From: Acytostelium subglobosum LB1
Lineage: Eukaryota; Evosea; Eumycetozoa; Acytosteliales; Acytosteliaceae
Reading direction: 5' to 3'
Assembly: GCF_000787575.1 (NCBI RefSeq)
Contig: NW_012236526.1
Span: 434,001 to 498,000 of the forward strand
Length of the DNA: 64,000 nucleotides
How positions within the stretch are numbered: position 1 is the first letter of the stretch; the number at the start of each line of letters is the position of its first letter. The notes under the pieces are model-generated. The model had not been told where the DNA came from, did not search any database, and saw only the letters and a program-made list of their open reading frames with translations. A program made the translations under genes and the position numbers. Of the stretch, positions 13,355 through 26,031 are shown piece by piece.

Positions 13355-13915
13355 TATACACTAATTATAACATTGATCGATCTCATACAAAGTGAGTGAT
13401 AGAGAGTGTGTGCATTATTAGATCATCGTTTACCTTACATTCGTCATCAATCATGGGTCATCCATCATGTCGCCGGTATCTACTCGCACACACATAAGTG
13501 ACTTGACTCGACTCCAACTATGATGATTGAGATGGAGTGCACATCATCATCAGCTAGCCAGTCAGTCAGGTCAGTCGGTCGGCAGTCAGTCTACCCAAGC
13601 ATGCCGACACACACATCCATCAATCCATTCAATTCCCCCTATCTCTCCTCTATCTGTTTGGTTCCTAGACATGTCATCCCCTATCTCCAATCGATTGACC
13701 CATCGTCTGTCCTTCCGTCCGTCCGTTCCTTTCCAACACAGCAACTACTACTACTACTAGTAGCAATACTATAATTAGCCGTCTACCTATGTCTATCCAC
13801 TACTCTCAGTCAATCACTCAATCACTCAATCAATCAATCAATCAAGAAGTAGTGATCGATTACTATACTACATTACATTATACATACTTGTCAAAGACAG
13901 ACAAACTTAAGATCA

Positions 13916-16900
13916 ATGATGGAGTATAAACAAGTGGAGAAACAAGTAACTAGAGATTCCAAGCTCAAGCATCTCACTCACAAGGTCTGCAAGCGAGACT
14001 TGTGCTTCACCAACCTCAAAGTGAACACATCAGCCGAGGAACTGCTCAAGGCATCCAAATCACTCTTTGCCTATCCATCTCCAGTCGCAGGTACGTTGTT
14101 CAATCACTCAATCATATATTGGAACTATTCCACTCACTTACTCAATCAATCAATGACTTTCCAGGTGGATCAACATTGTCTATCTCTAAGCTCAGTAGTT
14201 ATGGCAAGGCTCCAGACATGCCATTCAGTTTGAAGGGACATACGGATGCGATAACATGTTTTGAGTTTAGTCCGTTCAATGATAGGGTGATTGCGACTGG
14301 TAGCAGAGACTGTACTGCCAGACTTTGGCATATCGACGATGAACTGGACATGCAGCCAAACACATGGGTGGAACCCCTGCTCACACTGCCAAAGCAGGCC
14401 AAGAGGTTCACTGGCCTGTATTTCCACCCATCTGTAGACTCATTATTAGTGTCCGCCACCACGGATTATGCCGTCGATTTATGGGACCTGACACAGGAGG
14501 GCAGGGTCATCCAGCGAGTGACCGGCGCGAGCGACACAGTCATGTCACTGTCGTGGAACACGTGGAGTGGCGGAAATCAATTCGTCACATCATCCAAGGA
14601 CAAGAAGCTTAGGATCTATGATCCACGCGATGCATCAGGTGTGCCAGTTCACGAGATAATGGCCCACGAGGGTGCGCAAGGCTTCAAGACAGTGTGGGTC
14701 GATGGCAATGGATTGGACTTGATCTGCACGGTTGGCGTCAACAAGAGTGCACAGCGACAGATGTACTTATGGGACACGCGCAACCTGGTGGGCAGACCGC
14801 CCATCACGCACAACATCACCAGCGATAGCAGCAGCCTCAACCCATACTATGACTACGCCAACAACCTGATATACTTGGGTGGCAAGGGTGATGGAATCTA
14901 CTCGGTCGAGGTGGACAGGAGTGGCGCCCACGCAATAGGCAAGGCAACATTTGGTGCGAACAATACAGCGACAGCGATATCGATGCTACCCAAGACATGT
15001 TGTGACGTGAACCTATGCGAGATCAGTAGGTTCCTGAGACTGTCCAACAACAATCAAGTTGAGATGGTGTCTTTTGTTGTGCCTCGAGGCACTACTGGTA
15101 ACAAGTCATCCAACAGCAACAACAACACGATGTTGTTCCAAGAGGACCTGTATCCACCAGCACCATCTGGTGATCCGACCAGTGATGTCCATCTTTGGCT
15201 TCAAGATCGTTCCGCCAACTTCAAGCCCCTGACTATATCCATGCGACCCGAGGGTCAACTCTCCATCTACGAAGTTGCCGAAGAGCAAGGTGGAAAGAGC
15301 AAAGAGAAGGACAAGTTGGACCAGATTGCCGCCAAGCTAGATGTACGTTACTCACTCAATCACTTGCTCATTTTGTCGATCAATAGATCATACTTACTCA
15401 CTCACTCACTCATTAGGAGAGCACATTCATCATGGAGGGATATGTAATGAATGAGGTTGAAGGATGGCTGTTCAACTCGTTCGAGTCGAGATACTTGAAG
15501 ATCTTGAAGGACAGATTGTATTGTTTCCGTGCCGAGGAGTCCGCCCAAGCAGAGTGGGACACGTTGTTGGTCAGCATTACAGACATACAGAAGGAGCAAG
15601 AGTCCGATGATACTGCAGCTGGCACTGATGAGAACACACGACCACATCGATTTGTCATCACAATCAACAAGGACAAGCAGTACAAGATTGAATGTAACAC
15701 TATGGATATGAGAGATCAGTGGCTACACTCAATACAAGCACATCGCGACTCAAAGATCACCGATGACCTCATGGACAGTCCAATCTCTGCTTATGTTAAC
15801 GACTTGTTGGTCCAGCAACAGGTTCAGAACCTGAATATGGACGATCAGACATCATGTCATACTGATACCCCATCCCAGCCTCCTCCAATGAACATCAGTG
15901 GCGACGTTGACCAACGACCAGTACTCAAACGAACACATTCAATATTGTCCCGCAACCCATCATACACCTCACTAAGGATGTCTGGCAGTATGACTCCTCC
16001 ATCATCCAGCGGCACACCTCCATCATTCTCAAGAACATCATCAACTTCATCATTACTTGGTGCATCCTTCGACTCCCCGTCACCATCATCAACATCATCA
16101 TCATCTTCCAAGAGACAACAAGTTATCATCTTTGAGGGCGGGTTGTATGAGTTGGTCGATGGCACACCGGTGTCTCACATCGAGAAGTGGTACACTGTGA
16201 CCGACAGCAGTATGTTATGCTCATTCAAGAGTGCTGAGCAGGCCAAGGGTGACGAGCCATTGGAGACCATTCATCTGGATCGTGCGATATCAGTGATCAG
16301 GACCAAGGATATATTCAAAGTTGATGATGGCCATGGCTACAGCTTCCAGCTCACCACGCCCACGCGTATAATGCATCTCCTCGCCAAGACCAAGAATGAG
16401 ATGAAATCCTGGATGTCAATGTTGCGTCAACATCTTCTTGGAAGTGGCGAGATCAAGCCTCCTGGCTCAGATGGAGGCGCTGACTCTTTTGACAATGATG
16501 GCGCGGATGAACACGAGGAAGACGACTCAGATGATGAAGTTGACGACCAGGAGAGATGTCTAGATGGACATATGTTCAGGAAGCTCAATGGAATGTTCTC
16601 GACATGGGATGGCTGTTATGTACACCTGCTCGAGGAGGACCTGTTCATCTCTAAGAACAAACATGCCGCCACTCCAGAGCTACGTATCCAACTACAGTCA
16701 ATCACTCAAATCAACAAAGTGTCCGCCAATGAGTTTGAACTATGCACGGGCCCATCCAACGAAGTCGTGTGCAGTCTCAAGACGGTTGAGATGGCCGACG
16801 ATCAATATGATCCATGCGCTCATTGGATAGAATCACTGGAGATTGGTCGAAAGCGATCGATGGATGTGATCAAGATGTTGGGCATCACAGACCTCAAGTC

Positions 16901-19079
16901 CATGGCCGAGGAAGATGAGCGGTACTTGGACCTCAATGATGTGAAGAATGGCAATTGCAAGATATTGATGCAGGTCAAGGGCAGACGCAAGATCAGGGTG
17001 GTGACGACCAAGCTTGAGGCCAGTTCATTGAACACCAACAACTCATTCGTATTGGATGCTGGACCCAAGATCTACATATGGGCCGGCGCCAAGAGCTCAC
17101 GTGTCAACAAGGCCAAGGCATTGGACTTTGCCAACAGGATACGAGAGAAGGAGCGTGGTGGCCGTGCCACTATCATCCAGTTGGACGAGGGGAAGGAGGA
17201 CTCGTGTCCCGAGTTCCGAGACCTCATCGTGGGAATGGGCGAATCAACTCCCGCGACCACGCCAACACCCGACGAACAGGACATGGCCGCGAACAAGATG
17301 GTCATATATCGCATTGGAATGGACATCAAGCGCAACTGTCTAAAGGCACGACTGGCATGGGAGGGCACTGATTGGAGGCTCCCAAAGAAGGAGCTGCTCT
17401 TCACCAAGTTCGTCTATGTCATTGTGTGCTGTGGCAGCGAGATGTTCATTTGGATTGGCAAGGAGTCGGCATCATCACAACGCAGGATGGCACATCGTGT
17501 GGCACTGGCGTTGATCGACGCGGACAAGGACACCAACACGGACATGCCATCATGGATCAAGATCACCAAGATCAATGAGTCGGGCGAGACCAACCTGTTC
17601 AAGGAGAAGTTCTCAAACTACCCTGGCATGCTACCGATCAGCACGTCAAAGATGGATGTGATGCCAAACATGGTGGCAGCCACAAAGACCGACCACTCAA
17701 TAGAGCACTTGGTGGCACTGATGCAGCGCACGCCACCCAATGACGCGGAGAAGATTGTTACCTCGCCAGATGTGGGCAAGGTCAAGATCTGGAAGATTGA
17801 CGACTTTGAGAAGGTGGACCATCCGCCACATCTCTACGGCCAGTTCTTCTCGGGCGATAGTTACATTGTGTTGTACAGCTACATGATCAGCAACAGAGAG
17901 ATGCATATTATATACTATTATCAAGGTCGTGATAGTACAACGAATGAGAAGGGCACGTCGGCCTACCTCACAGTGGACCTACACGATCAACTTGGTGTCA
18001 ACTGTGTACAAGTGCGCGTGGTCCAAAACAAAGAGTGTACCAACTTCCTCAACCTATTCAAGCGACGCATGGTTATACATCGTGGAAAGTACCAGCCACC
18101 AGCCAATGATGATGGTGCCAGTCCGACCGCGACCTCTCCCGTTCAGGCCAAGTCGCTGTATGAAGTGAGAGGAGGAGTGTCCAGCCAGCCAGTGGACATT
18201 GACACGAGGGCCGTACAAGTAGACCTCAAGGCATCAATGTTGAACAGCCAGCACACATTCATATTGAGCATCTCCGAGGACAACCATGTTACCGTGTGGC
18301 GTGGTCGATACAGCTCCGAGCCAGAGTATCAATGTGCCCTTGCCATTGCCAAGACCACACTACGCACGGACCTCGGCACTACGTTCTCGTTCATTTCCGA
18401 AGGTGATGAGCCAGATGGGTTCTGGAAGCACTTGGATGGCGCGCGGAACAAGGAGCAGGCAATCAATGATCATCAACAGTCTGAGGGTGAGGTCGCGGTC
18501 TCAGTGGCGCTACCCCCAAGACTATTCATTTGTTCCAACTCCACTGGCATCATTGAGATCACTCAAGAGGTCAGATACTCGCAAGATGATTTGGACACGA
18601 GCAAAGTGATCATTCTGGACGTGCACACTCATTTATATGTTTGGATTGGAACGAGGACAAGTCACAAGACCAAGAAGTTGACGATGGAGACAGCCATTGA
18701 GTATTGGAGGAGAAAGCAAGGGGAAGGCGATGGTGATTTACACTCTAGAGTGTTGGTGATAGAGCCATATCAAGAGCCATTGGAGTTCAAATCATATTTC
18801 AGAGCATGGACCAGCAATAAGTATCCAAAGATCAGATTGGGCATGCCAGAGAAGTGTGGTGTGGTAGTGATGGATAAGCTCAGGGAGTATCAGAAGGAGG
18901 TGTATCAATATGAGGAGCTGCTGGCTGATCCACTGCCAGCTGGTGTGGACGCCACCAAACTAGAACTATACCTGCCAGACGAAGAATTTGAGCGAGTGAT
19001 TGGAATGTCAAGGAAAGAATGGGACAAAGTACCAAGTTGGAAACGAGAGAATATCAAGAAATCTGTATATTTATATTAA
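13916..19079 (+). CDS. vilA: Villidin: WD40, three PH domains, gelsolin repeats, villin headpiece
   Basis: Exons 13916-14090, 14165-15342 and 15417-19079, introns of 74 bases each; 1671 codons, close to D. discoideum villidin. Residues 1-60 and the following WD40 blades (GHTDAITCFEFSPF, TGSRDCTARLWH, DYAVDLWDL) resemble coronin. PH domains begin at about residues 457 (MEGYVMNEVEGWLF), 688 (FEGGLYELV) and 833 (DGHMFRKLNGMFSTWDGCYV). Gelsolin/villin segments run from about 965 to 1600 (FVLDAGPKIYIWAGAKSS; FIWIGKESASSQ; LYVWIGTRTS). The last about 40 residues are a villin headpiece (YLPDEEFERVIGMSRKEW ... KKSVYLY), whose basic KKxxxLY-type end binds F-actin. Villidin is a cortical and endomembrane actin-associated protein needed for normal motility. 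The layout matches the D. discoideum protein closely. Confidence 0.95.
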
Positions 19080-19239
19080 AGTTGTACAAATTGGCATTAT
19101 CCATGTATGATTGATCGATCAAACACACATCATGATCAGTTGCCCACACCTGATGGAAGGGTTAAACTTTAACGTTCATCATTCAATCAATCATTCAATG
19201 TTTTAATCATTATCATACATCATACATATAACTACAGCC

Positions 19240-20838
19240 TCACAACATCCTGTACTCTGGAAACTGATCGACCATTGAATCACCATCAAAGAAGAATCGA
19301 ACTATCAATGTAGTGACAAGTTGAGGATTAGGTGCGATATAATAACTAGAGTAATCTCCCATATCTATATAGTCCTCATCAGATTCATCATCGGACTCGA
19401 AGAACATATCAAATGAAGCCATGCGGTTGGTTGACAGGTCCATCGTGAAGCTGAAGCGTCCTTTGAAGTGCCGGGGCAGTGATGGTGGACCAATAGGTGA
19501 TCGCGAGACAATCTCAATCCATTGATCAGAATTATTTTGATTGATGTAGGACTGGAACAATTGTGCAAAGAATTTGTCATAGCAGTGCCTATCAGGGTTG
19601 CGTTTAAACTTGCTGACTCCCACACTGGTTGTCCCAGATTCAGTCCAATGTGAATCAACACACTTGGTGGAACCATCAACAAACTTGATGTGCTTGGCGT
19701 TTGGGGCCCTAATCTTGATCAGTCCAATCCGGCGGTATTCTAATAGATTGATTGGTACCTCCAATGATTCAAGTCGGTCCAGACATGTCTCGAGATGTTC
19801 CTTGGGTATGTAGTCCAAGTTCTCTGCTTTGATATGAAGTGGAGGTGACTTGAACAGACAATGTGTTGAACCAATGTGTTTGATCGTACATCCAATAAAC
19901 AGCTCTGGTATAACAGTGTTTGACATAACACTGGACACTGCTTGATGGAACTGTTTTGACACGGTGGACAGCATGACAACCCATATGGTGTTCCATGCTG
20001 AATGAAACACCAGGAAGGTAACAATATGTTTGATGATCAACGTCGAGAGTGAGGGTATGGGAGTGGAGGATGGCGATGGCAAGGGCAATGATAGGGCCTT
20101 GGGTCCTCTCCTGCCAAACAAGGGCGCATCGAGTGCGGTCCTGGCAGGTGATGTCTGTTTGTACTGTTTGTAGAGTCGTTGATGATGTTCAAACACATCA
20201 TCTCGTTGAACGTTATTGATTAGTTGTGACTTTGTTGTTGGGCAAGTTCGGCCAAAGAGATGTTTGTCCAGATGTCGATACTTGAGCAAGAGGAATTTGG
20301 GAGCAGCATGAGAACATTGCCCAACAAAGTCCGTAAGTTGTCCAGACTGGAATGTGAAATGTTTGTTGATGTAATCAATCCATAATTGTTCGGACTCTGG
20401 ACTGGCGTTAAGGTAACGACTGTATGATGCCAGATTATGTGGCGCCACTGGAGCAGTAAGATCTCTGATGAGTAGTGAGTCCAACAATGAATGATTGGTG
20501 AATGCCAACAGGAATGGATTGTCCACGGAGGTCTTTTGAATGATATCCCTATGTCTTACAATGAATGATTCGATTGATTGCCTGCTACGACTAATGAAGT
20601 CATCTTGGTTTGGTCGTTGGTACCCGGCAACTCGCAACAATCCTGTTATTGCTGCATCAATGATGTCATTACGTCGATCATACTTCTCGGTTGCCATGAG
20701 CTCTGTTACTCCGAGCAAACCTTCGATTATCATTCCTAGTTGAGTGTCCGTGATCACGTCATTGGGTAGGAATACATATTGTGATGGAGTTGGTACATAA
20801 TTAAGTGATGGTGGTGATCCTTGTGCATCCATGATCAT
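19240..20838 (-). CDS. F-box-like protein segment, probably 3' part of the locus to its right
   Basis: Single open frame of 532 codons on the minus strand. In its middle, SLSTLIIKHIVTFLVFHSAW resembles the F-box-like helix that begins many dictyostelid solenoid proteins, followed by a beta-rich section with HFKGRFSFTMDLSTNRM and an acidic ESDDESDED stretch. Its ATG overlaps the stop of the frame at 20835-22268 by the four bases ATGA. Eukaryotic genes are not usually packed this way, so I think both are one gene separated by a one-base indel, or a processed exon junction I cannot resolve. Function unknown. Confidence 0.6.
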   Translation of the reverse strand: MIMDAQGSPPSLNYVPTPSQYVFLPNDVITDTQLGMIIEGLLGVTELMATEKYDRRNDIIDAAITGLLRVAGYQRPNQDDFISRSRQSIESFIVRHRDIIQKTSVDNPFLLAFTNHSLLDSLLIRDLTAPVAPHNLASYSRYLNASPESEQLWIDYINKHFTFQSGQLTDFVGQCSHAAPKFLLLKYRHLDKHLFGRTCPTTKSQLINNVQRDDVFEHHQRLYKQYKQTSPARTALDAPLFGRRGPKALSLPLPSPSSTPIPSLSTLIIKHIVTFLVFHSAWNTIWVVMLSTVSKQFHQAVSSVMSNTVIPELFIGCTIKHIGSTHCLFKSPPLHIKAENLDYIPKEHLETCLDRLESLEVPINLLEYRRIGLIKIRAPNAKHIKFVDGSTKCVDSHWTESGTTSVGVSKFKRNPDRHCYDKFFAQLFQSYINQNNSDQWIEIVSRSPIGPPSLPRHFKGRFSFTMDLSTNRMASFDMFFESDDESDEDYIDMGDYSSYYIAPNPQLVTTLIVRFFFDGDSMVDQFPEYRML

Positions 20839-22268
20839 ACGATCACTACTGTGTGTCCTGCGCAGACAAGCAAGGTGTTGGTATTCAGTGGCATATTGTT
20901 TAGTTTGCTAAGGAGTGATGTGATGCTCTCATCCATGACACCAACTGTCCCACCAAGGCAATTTATGACACTTGGTAACAGGACGAGTTTGGTCAATCCC
21001 TTGTCAAGTGTAGCCATTATATATTGTTCACAATATTTGTAATACTGATGATTGAATGAGTGAATAAGTGAGTGAGTGGAATAGTTCCATAGATTGATTG
21101 ATCATACATACTTGTTGGAATGATTGACCGAGGCGAGTAATTAGAGTGATCATGTTGTCCAGGTTAAAGAGATGGAAGAATTGGAGACATTGATCGATTG
21201 ATTGGATGAATGGATGGAGTAGTCGGAAGCCAGAATTGATGTTACCCCATGGCGAGTTGGGTCTGGACATCTCTCTCAACTTGTTTATCAACCATCGTTG
21301 GTTGGTGTCGTTGTTGGGAGGGTCATCCAAGATGATGCGTAGCACATGGGGCAGATTTGTTTGGCACATGTTTGATATCAGGTCGACACCATTAGCGCAT
21401 CTGTCAATGAACTTTAGTACATATTGTTTATGATCGTTCAATAACATTGATGATTGTTTGTCAGGGATGGTACTCAGGTACTTCAATCTGGTCTTGTCAT
21501 ATTGTACTCTTTCAGCATCACTCCATTTATAAACAGCGTGTTGCTCGTCGTCCAGGAACCATTGTGTAAGCTCTATCTCAACAAACTCTGATCCAAGCAC
21601 CGACTTGACCTTCTCCAACAAGCTGTTATCAAGCTTCATCATGTTGATGTACATGCTGAACAATCGTTGGCGGTGGACATCTTGTTGCCACTGGCCAACA
21701 ACATTGTTTTGTACATTGGCGTGAAGAATGTCCAGTGTCTCACCCAAGTACAGGTACTGGCAAGTGGTTCGACCAAACTCTGGCCAGTTGCGTGTGCTTG
21801 CCACAAAAGTCCACAAGTCAACAAGTGCCATGGACACATCAAGCAGAGCTCCTGGTATATGTCGGTTTCTTCGCCAATCGATCTCGATATATTCTTGATT
21901 GTCAAGATGGCAATGAGGGAAATATCCATATTCAGGATCAGTGATTGTGTGCCATACCCTTGAACCAAATCTGATTCCACAGATCAATTGTAATATCTTG
22001 TCTCGAGAAGTTTGATCGATCAGCTGACTTCTAATAACCTTTGTTTGATAGTGTATGATTAGTGATCACATGTGATTGGAATGATTCCCGCATGACTATG
22101 ATCAATCATATATATATATACCTTTGAGAGGAGTGGTAATCCATCGAGAACTTGGTCTATCATGAATGGAAGTTGATTGAGTGTCGACAGTTTTACATCA
22201 ATGGGTATGGTTGTACTGTCCTTGTGACTCAACCATAACAACTCTATGTCTTTGAGTACATCATCCAT
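20835..22268 (-). CDS. Unknown protein, 5' part of an F-box-like locus
   Basis: Three exons: 22268-22122, 22038-21112 and 21044-20835, introns GT-AG (GTATAT and GTATGT donors); 427 codons to a TGA at 20835-20837. The text is helical with no domain that I recognise (for example LWLSHKDSTTIPIDVKLSTL, VDLWTFVASTRNWPEFG). The last exon ends GAGHTVVIV before the stop, and the next frame begins MIMDAQGSPPSLNY with no gap. Probable 5' part of the same protein as 19240-20838. Confidence 0.6.
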
Positions 22269-22367
22269 GTTTGATTAATTGATCGATCACATGTCAAGTT
22301 GGCATCTGCCACCTTGAAGGGGCTTTGTTGGTCTTTTTTGATCAGACTAGGTTAGTGGGGTTGATCA

Positions 22368-22384
22368 AAGTTTGAATCAAACTT
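22368..22384. repeat. Short palindrome AAGTTTGA-A-TCAAACTT in a shared promoter
   Basis: Perfect 8-bp arms with a one-base centre between the divergent starts at 22268 (minus) and 22479 (plus). It contains TTGA half-sites facing each other, the half-site known for Dictyostelium STAT proteins; a link is speculative. Confidence 0.45.
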
Positions 22385-22478
22385 GACCTTTGACTTAATG
22401 AACTAACTACATTCACCATCAATCAATCAAAGAGATAGATAAATATATATAGAGATAAAGATAAAGATATAGATAAAA

Positions 22479-23839
22479 ATGTCTGATCATAATAATAATA
22501 AAGATAAAGATAAAGATATCAGTGATGATAGTAATAAGGAGATCGTCAAGAGTAGTGCAGAGAATAACAAACAGATAATGAAATTGTTGACCAATATGAA
22601 GATTGATCCTGATCAACCTCATCCATTCTGGGACACACAACCAGTGCCAAAGATCGATATCGTCGTGGAGAAGAGTGGACCCATCGAGATCAAGACATTA
22701 GACGACGTCAGAAAGGAGCCACTGCCACTGCCCGACCTTTTCGAATGGGTTCATATCAACATCAATGACAATGAACAGGTATGTTTGATTGATTGATCGA
22801 ATGACGAATGATCACAACACTGACACATGCAACAAACATACATATACTTTAGTTGCAGGATGTATATCAATTACTTAACGAGAACTATGTAGAGGATGAT
22901 GATAACTTGTTTAGATTTGACTACTCTGTTGCCTTCCTCAAGTGGGCCTTGCAGCCACCTCACTACCTCAAGGATTGGCATATTGGAGTGCGCGTCAAGT
23001 CGTCAAAGAAGCTGGTCGGATTCATCTCTGGCATTCCAGCCACGATCAACGTCGACACAGACATTGTCAAGATGGTCGAGATCAACTTTTTGTGCGTCCA
23101 CAAGAAGCTGCGCGAGAAGCGTCTCGCCCCCGTTCTCATCAAGGAGATCACGCGTCTGGTCAACTTGCAGAACATCTGGCAGGCGGCCTACACCGCCGGC
23201 CTGGTCATCCCCAAGCCCGTGGCCTCCTGTCGCTACTTCCATCGCTCGCTCAACCCCAAGAAGCTGGTCGAGTGCAACTTCTCCGCGCTGCCGCCCCGCT
23301 GCACCATGTCACTGCTCATCCAGCTCAACCGAGTCAACGAGAAGCCCAAGTCTGCGACGATCCGCCCGCTCACCAAGGAGGACGTGCCATCGGCCTGCGC
23401 ACTGCTGATGACCTACCTGAGCAAGTTTGGCGTGTCGCCCGTCATGACCGAGGAAGAGTTCTGGCACTGGCTGCGCCCACAAAAGGACGTGGTCAACTGC
23501 TACGTCATCACGGACGCCGCCGGCAAGGTCACCGACATGACCAGCTGGTACACGCTGCCCTCCTCGGTGATTGGCAACGCTAAGCACAAGACGCTCAAGG
23601 CAGCCTTCTCATTCTACAACGTGGCCACGTCGGTACCCTTGATCGACCTGATGGCGGACGCGCTGCACTTTGCCAAGAAGTCGGATTTCGATGTGTTCAA
23701 CTGTCTCGACATCATGGATAATGCGACATTCCTCAAGGATCTCAAGTTCCAACCTGGCGATGGCAACCTACAGTACTATCTCTACAACTACTCCACCCCA
23801 ACCAAGAAGCCAGCCGACATTGGACTTGTACTGCTCTAG
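22479..23839 (+). CDS. nmt: Glycylpeptide N-tetradecanoyltransferase (N-myristoyltransferase)
   Basis: Exons 22479-22778 and 22853-23839, 74-base intron; 428 codons. It transfers myristate from myristoyl-CoA to N-terminal glycine (EC 2.3.1.97). Family signatures are clear: ENYVEDDDNLFRFDYS, MVEINFLCVHKKLREKRLAP (signature 1, acyl-CoA binding), the following LIKEITRRV-like helix, TAGLVIPKPV, CRYFHRSLNPKKL, and DGNLQYYLYN near the end. The C-terminus GLVLL supplies the catalytic carboxylate typical of the family. The first 40 residues are charged and disordered (DKDKDKD, SNKE). Two acceptors lie six bases apart at the second exon (TTTAG then TTGCAG); the first keeps Leu-Gln before DVYQLL, as in homologues. 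Confidence 0.95.
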
Positions 23840-23966
23840 ATCAATTAATCAATCAATCATTCATTCATTCGTTCCTTCAATTCAATTCTAATACACATCA
23901 ATAGTAGCATTGAGATTACAATATATGGTGACGATCGATACCATTCATTAGATGTATACCGAGTGA

Positions 23967-25071
23967 TTACTTAATCCAGATTGTCTCGTATGAATTCTCG
24001 ATTGTTTCCAGGGCCAGGAACACCCGGGAAATATCATCATCAGACATAATGTACCATTTCTTACCATAGCGCGTCACCTTGAGATGCCTCAGCGTCGTGT
24101 TGATGACTTTGAAGCGCTGATCCTGGGGCACATCGAATCGTTCCAGATTGGGATTGGACGCGATCATGTCTGCGTGTTCAACCTCGATAGCTTTCAATAG
24201 TTTGATCTTCTTGATCGTAGTGTTGGCTGCATACGCCTGAGCAAAGCGGTGCTCTGTGTTTGGATGCAAATAATCATCAGTGCCTCGCTCATAGTCTTCT
24301 CTGAATTGAATGCGTAGCTTGCGCAATGCTGGTAGTTTGTTCAGGAATGTGAAGTCGGTCATGCGGTGACAGGAGATATCCAACTGTGTCAATGTGTTGG
24401 ACAGCGTCAGAGGATCGATGCGAATGGTTGAAGAGTCGGGTCGACATTGTCCTTGCCGCATGCCATCTGCAACGAGGTGAGTGTGTCCTTGTGCGCCAAC
24501 AGTATGTTGGCATAGTTGCTGGGCTTATTCTTCTTCTTGACTGCGGTGGCATCTACCTCCTCCATATTGATTATGTAGCGACGAAGTGGCGTTTTCTGCA
24601 TTCCACTGGGATGAGCTTGAAGGCCAATGATGTGACCCTAGCTCGCCAGTTGGTGTTGAGACACTCGATGGTCTGCTGCAGACATTCATCCGACGTTGCA
24701 TTGTTGAAGACCACTGTAACGTGGCCAAGACTAAAGGTGGTGAGCAGTTCCTTGACCTCAGGTGTGAGGGCATTGAGGTCCAAGATATCCAGTCGGTAGC
24801 GTCGAAGGATGTTGGAGACGCCAGATGTGTTTCGCTTGTCCGCAGTCTTTAGAAGCCAGTACAATTTCTTGACTGAGCAGTTCAACGGCACCCTGTAACC
24901 AAAGTTCATCTGGCTGAGTATCTCAGTGATGATCACGAGCCATTTCTTTGATAAACAACATAGATTGGCAATATCTTTCTTTTTGAACTTGCAACGATAG
25001 TTCACGTTAATCACCAGCAGTATTATTTTCTTTTGTACAATCAGTGGCAGTATTGGCAATGACAATGACAT
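23967..25071 (-). pseudogene. F-box-like solenoid protein, interrupted by two frameshifts
   Basis: Starts at the ATG at 25071 (MSLSLPILPLIVQKKI, an F-box-like helix common in dictyostelid FNIP/ankyrin families) and continues to 24571 in one frame, then from about 24601 to 24407 in a second frame (TPLRRYIINMEEVDATAVKK) and from about 24450 to 23967 in a third (PLTLSNTLTQLDISCHRMTD). Each step is a one- or two-base shift with continuous protein-like text on both sides, so the gene is either recently dead or carries sequence errors. The C-terminal part resembles leucine-rich repeats (TLTQLDISCHRMTDFTFLNK). Confidence 0.7.
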
Positions 25072-25243
25072 CCTGTTGTTATATATATATTTACAATTAT
25101 CTTTTTGGAAAGTTACATTTAATGATTGATTGATTGATTGTATGATCAATTAATTTTGATATCATGAGCACCCACCAACCAATACAATCAATGTACCACT
25201 CATCAGAACAACAACAGAAAAACATATATATATAGAGATCAGG

Positions 25244-25636
25244 ATGTCATTGCCAGTACTGCCACTGATTGTTCAAAAGAAGATAATGATGCTGGTTATT
25301 AACGAGTTGTATCGTTTCAAGAAAGTGATTGCCAATATGTGTTGTTTGTCAAAGAGATGGTTGGGTATCATGACTGAGATACTCAACAACATGAACATTT
25401 GTTACAGGGTGCCGATGCACCTCTCTGTAAAGAAACTTTACTGGCTACTAAAGACAGCGGACAAACGACAAACTTCTGGGGTATCCAACATCCTTCGACG
25501 CTACCGATTGGACATCTCGGGCCCAAACGCCCTCACGACTGAGGCCATGGAGCTACTCACCACCATTAGTCTTGGCCACGTGACCATAGTCCTCAACTAT
25601 GCAACGTCCGTTGAGTGTCTTCAGCAAAGGTCATAG
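25244..25636 (+). pseudogene. Truncated inverted copy of the 23967-25071 gene
   Basis: Encodes MSLPVLPLIVQKKIMMLVIN through ATSVECLQQ, about 75 percent identical by eye to the first 130 residues of the neighbour on the minus strand, shared features including TADKR(N/Q)TSGVSNILRRYRLD. Homology stops at CLQQ and a stop follows two codons later. The two copies lie head to head with 172 bases between their ATGs, so this is an inverted duplication with loss of the 3' part. Confidence 0.75.
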
Positions 25637-26031
25637 ACGGTTGGGAAAACCCAGTTACACCGACAACACGAGGAAAGGTTGCTGGCCTCGTGGCCACGCA
25701 ATATAACATTCCAAGTAAATGATTAATCATTAGATTGATTGATTGATCTAATATGGATGATTGAACAATTGATTGATGATTAATTGTGTATCTTGTCCAG
25801 TTAGAGGTAGTTGTGTTGATCAAATGAGTGCTCTGAAGGTCAACCTCAAGTCAAGAGGCCGCACCCACACAATCAGTTTTTTTATTTTTTTGAAATTAAT
25901 TTGATCAACTTCAAAATGACTCTTGGAGGCACGCTTTGTGATCATCACAAAAACAATCAGATTGCATGCACTTGAAAGGTATCCTATCCTGCCCTCTCAT
26001 ATTATTACACACAAATATATAGATATATACA
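25637..26031. other. Intergenic, no gene seen
   Basis: Follows the truncated copy and contains the promoter of the OST48 gene. Includes a T-run (25876-25890) and an AT-rich leader. Nothing else supported. Confidence 0.6.

Larger units (their letters stand above)
13085..13915. other. Intergenic between actin and villidin
   Basis: Actin 3' untranslated region and villidin promoter. Contains a 13-bp inverted repeat (13271-13283 with 13317-13329), a short (CA)9 run at 13337-13354 and several TCAA repeats near 13815-13845. Open frames around 13520-13770 lack protein-like composition and I do not call them. Confidence 0.6.

Noticed and set aside
13520-13774. Open plus-strand frames between actin and villidin
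   Set aside because: Composition is intergenic (repeated TCAGTCAGTC and CATCC strings), no splice or homology, no protein-like pattern.
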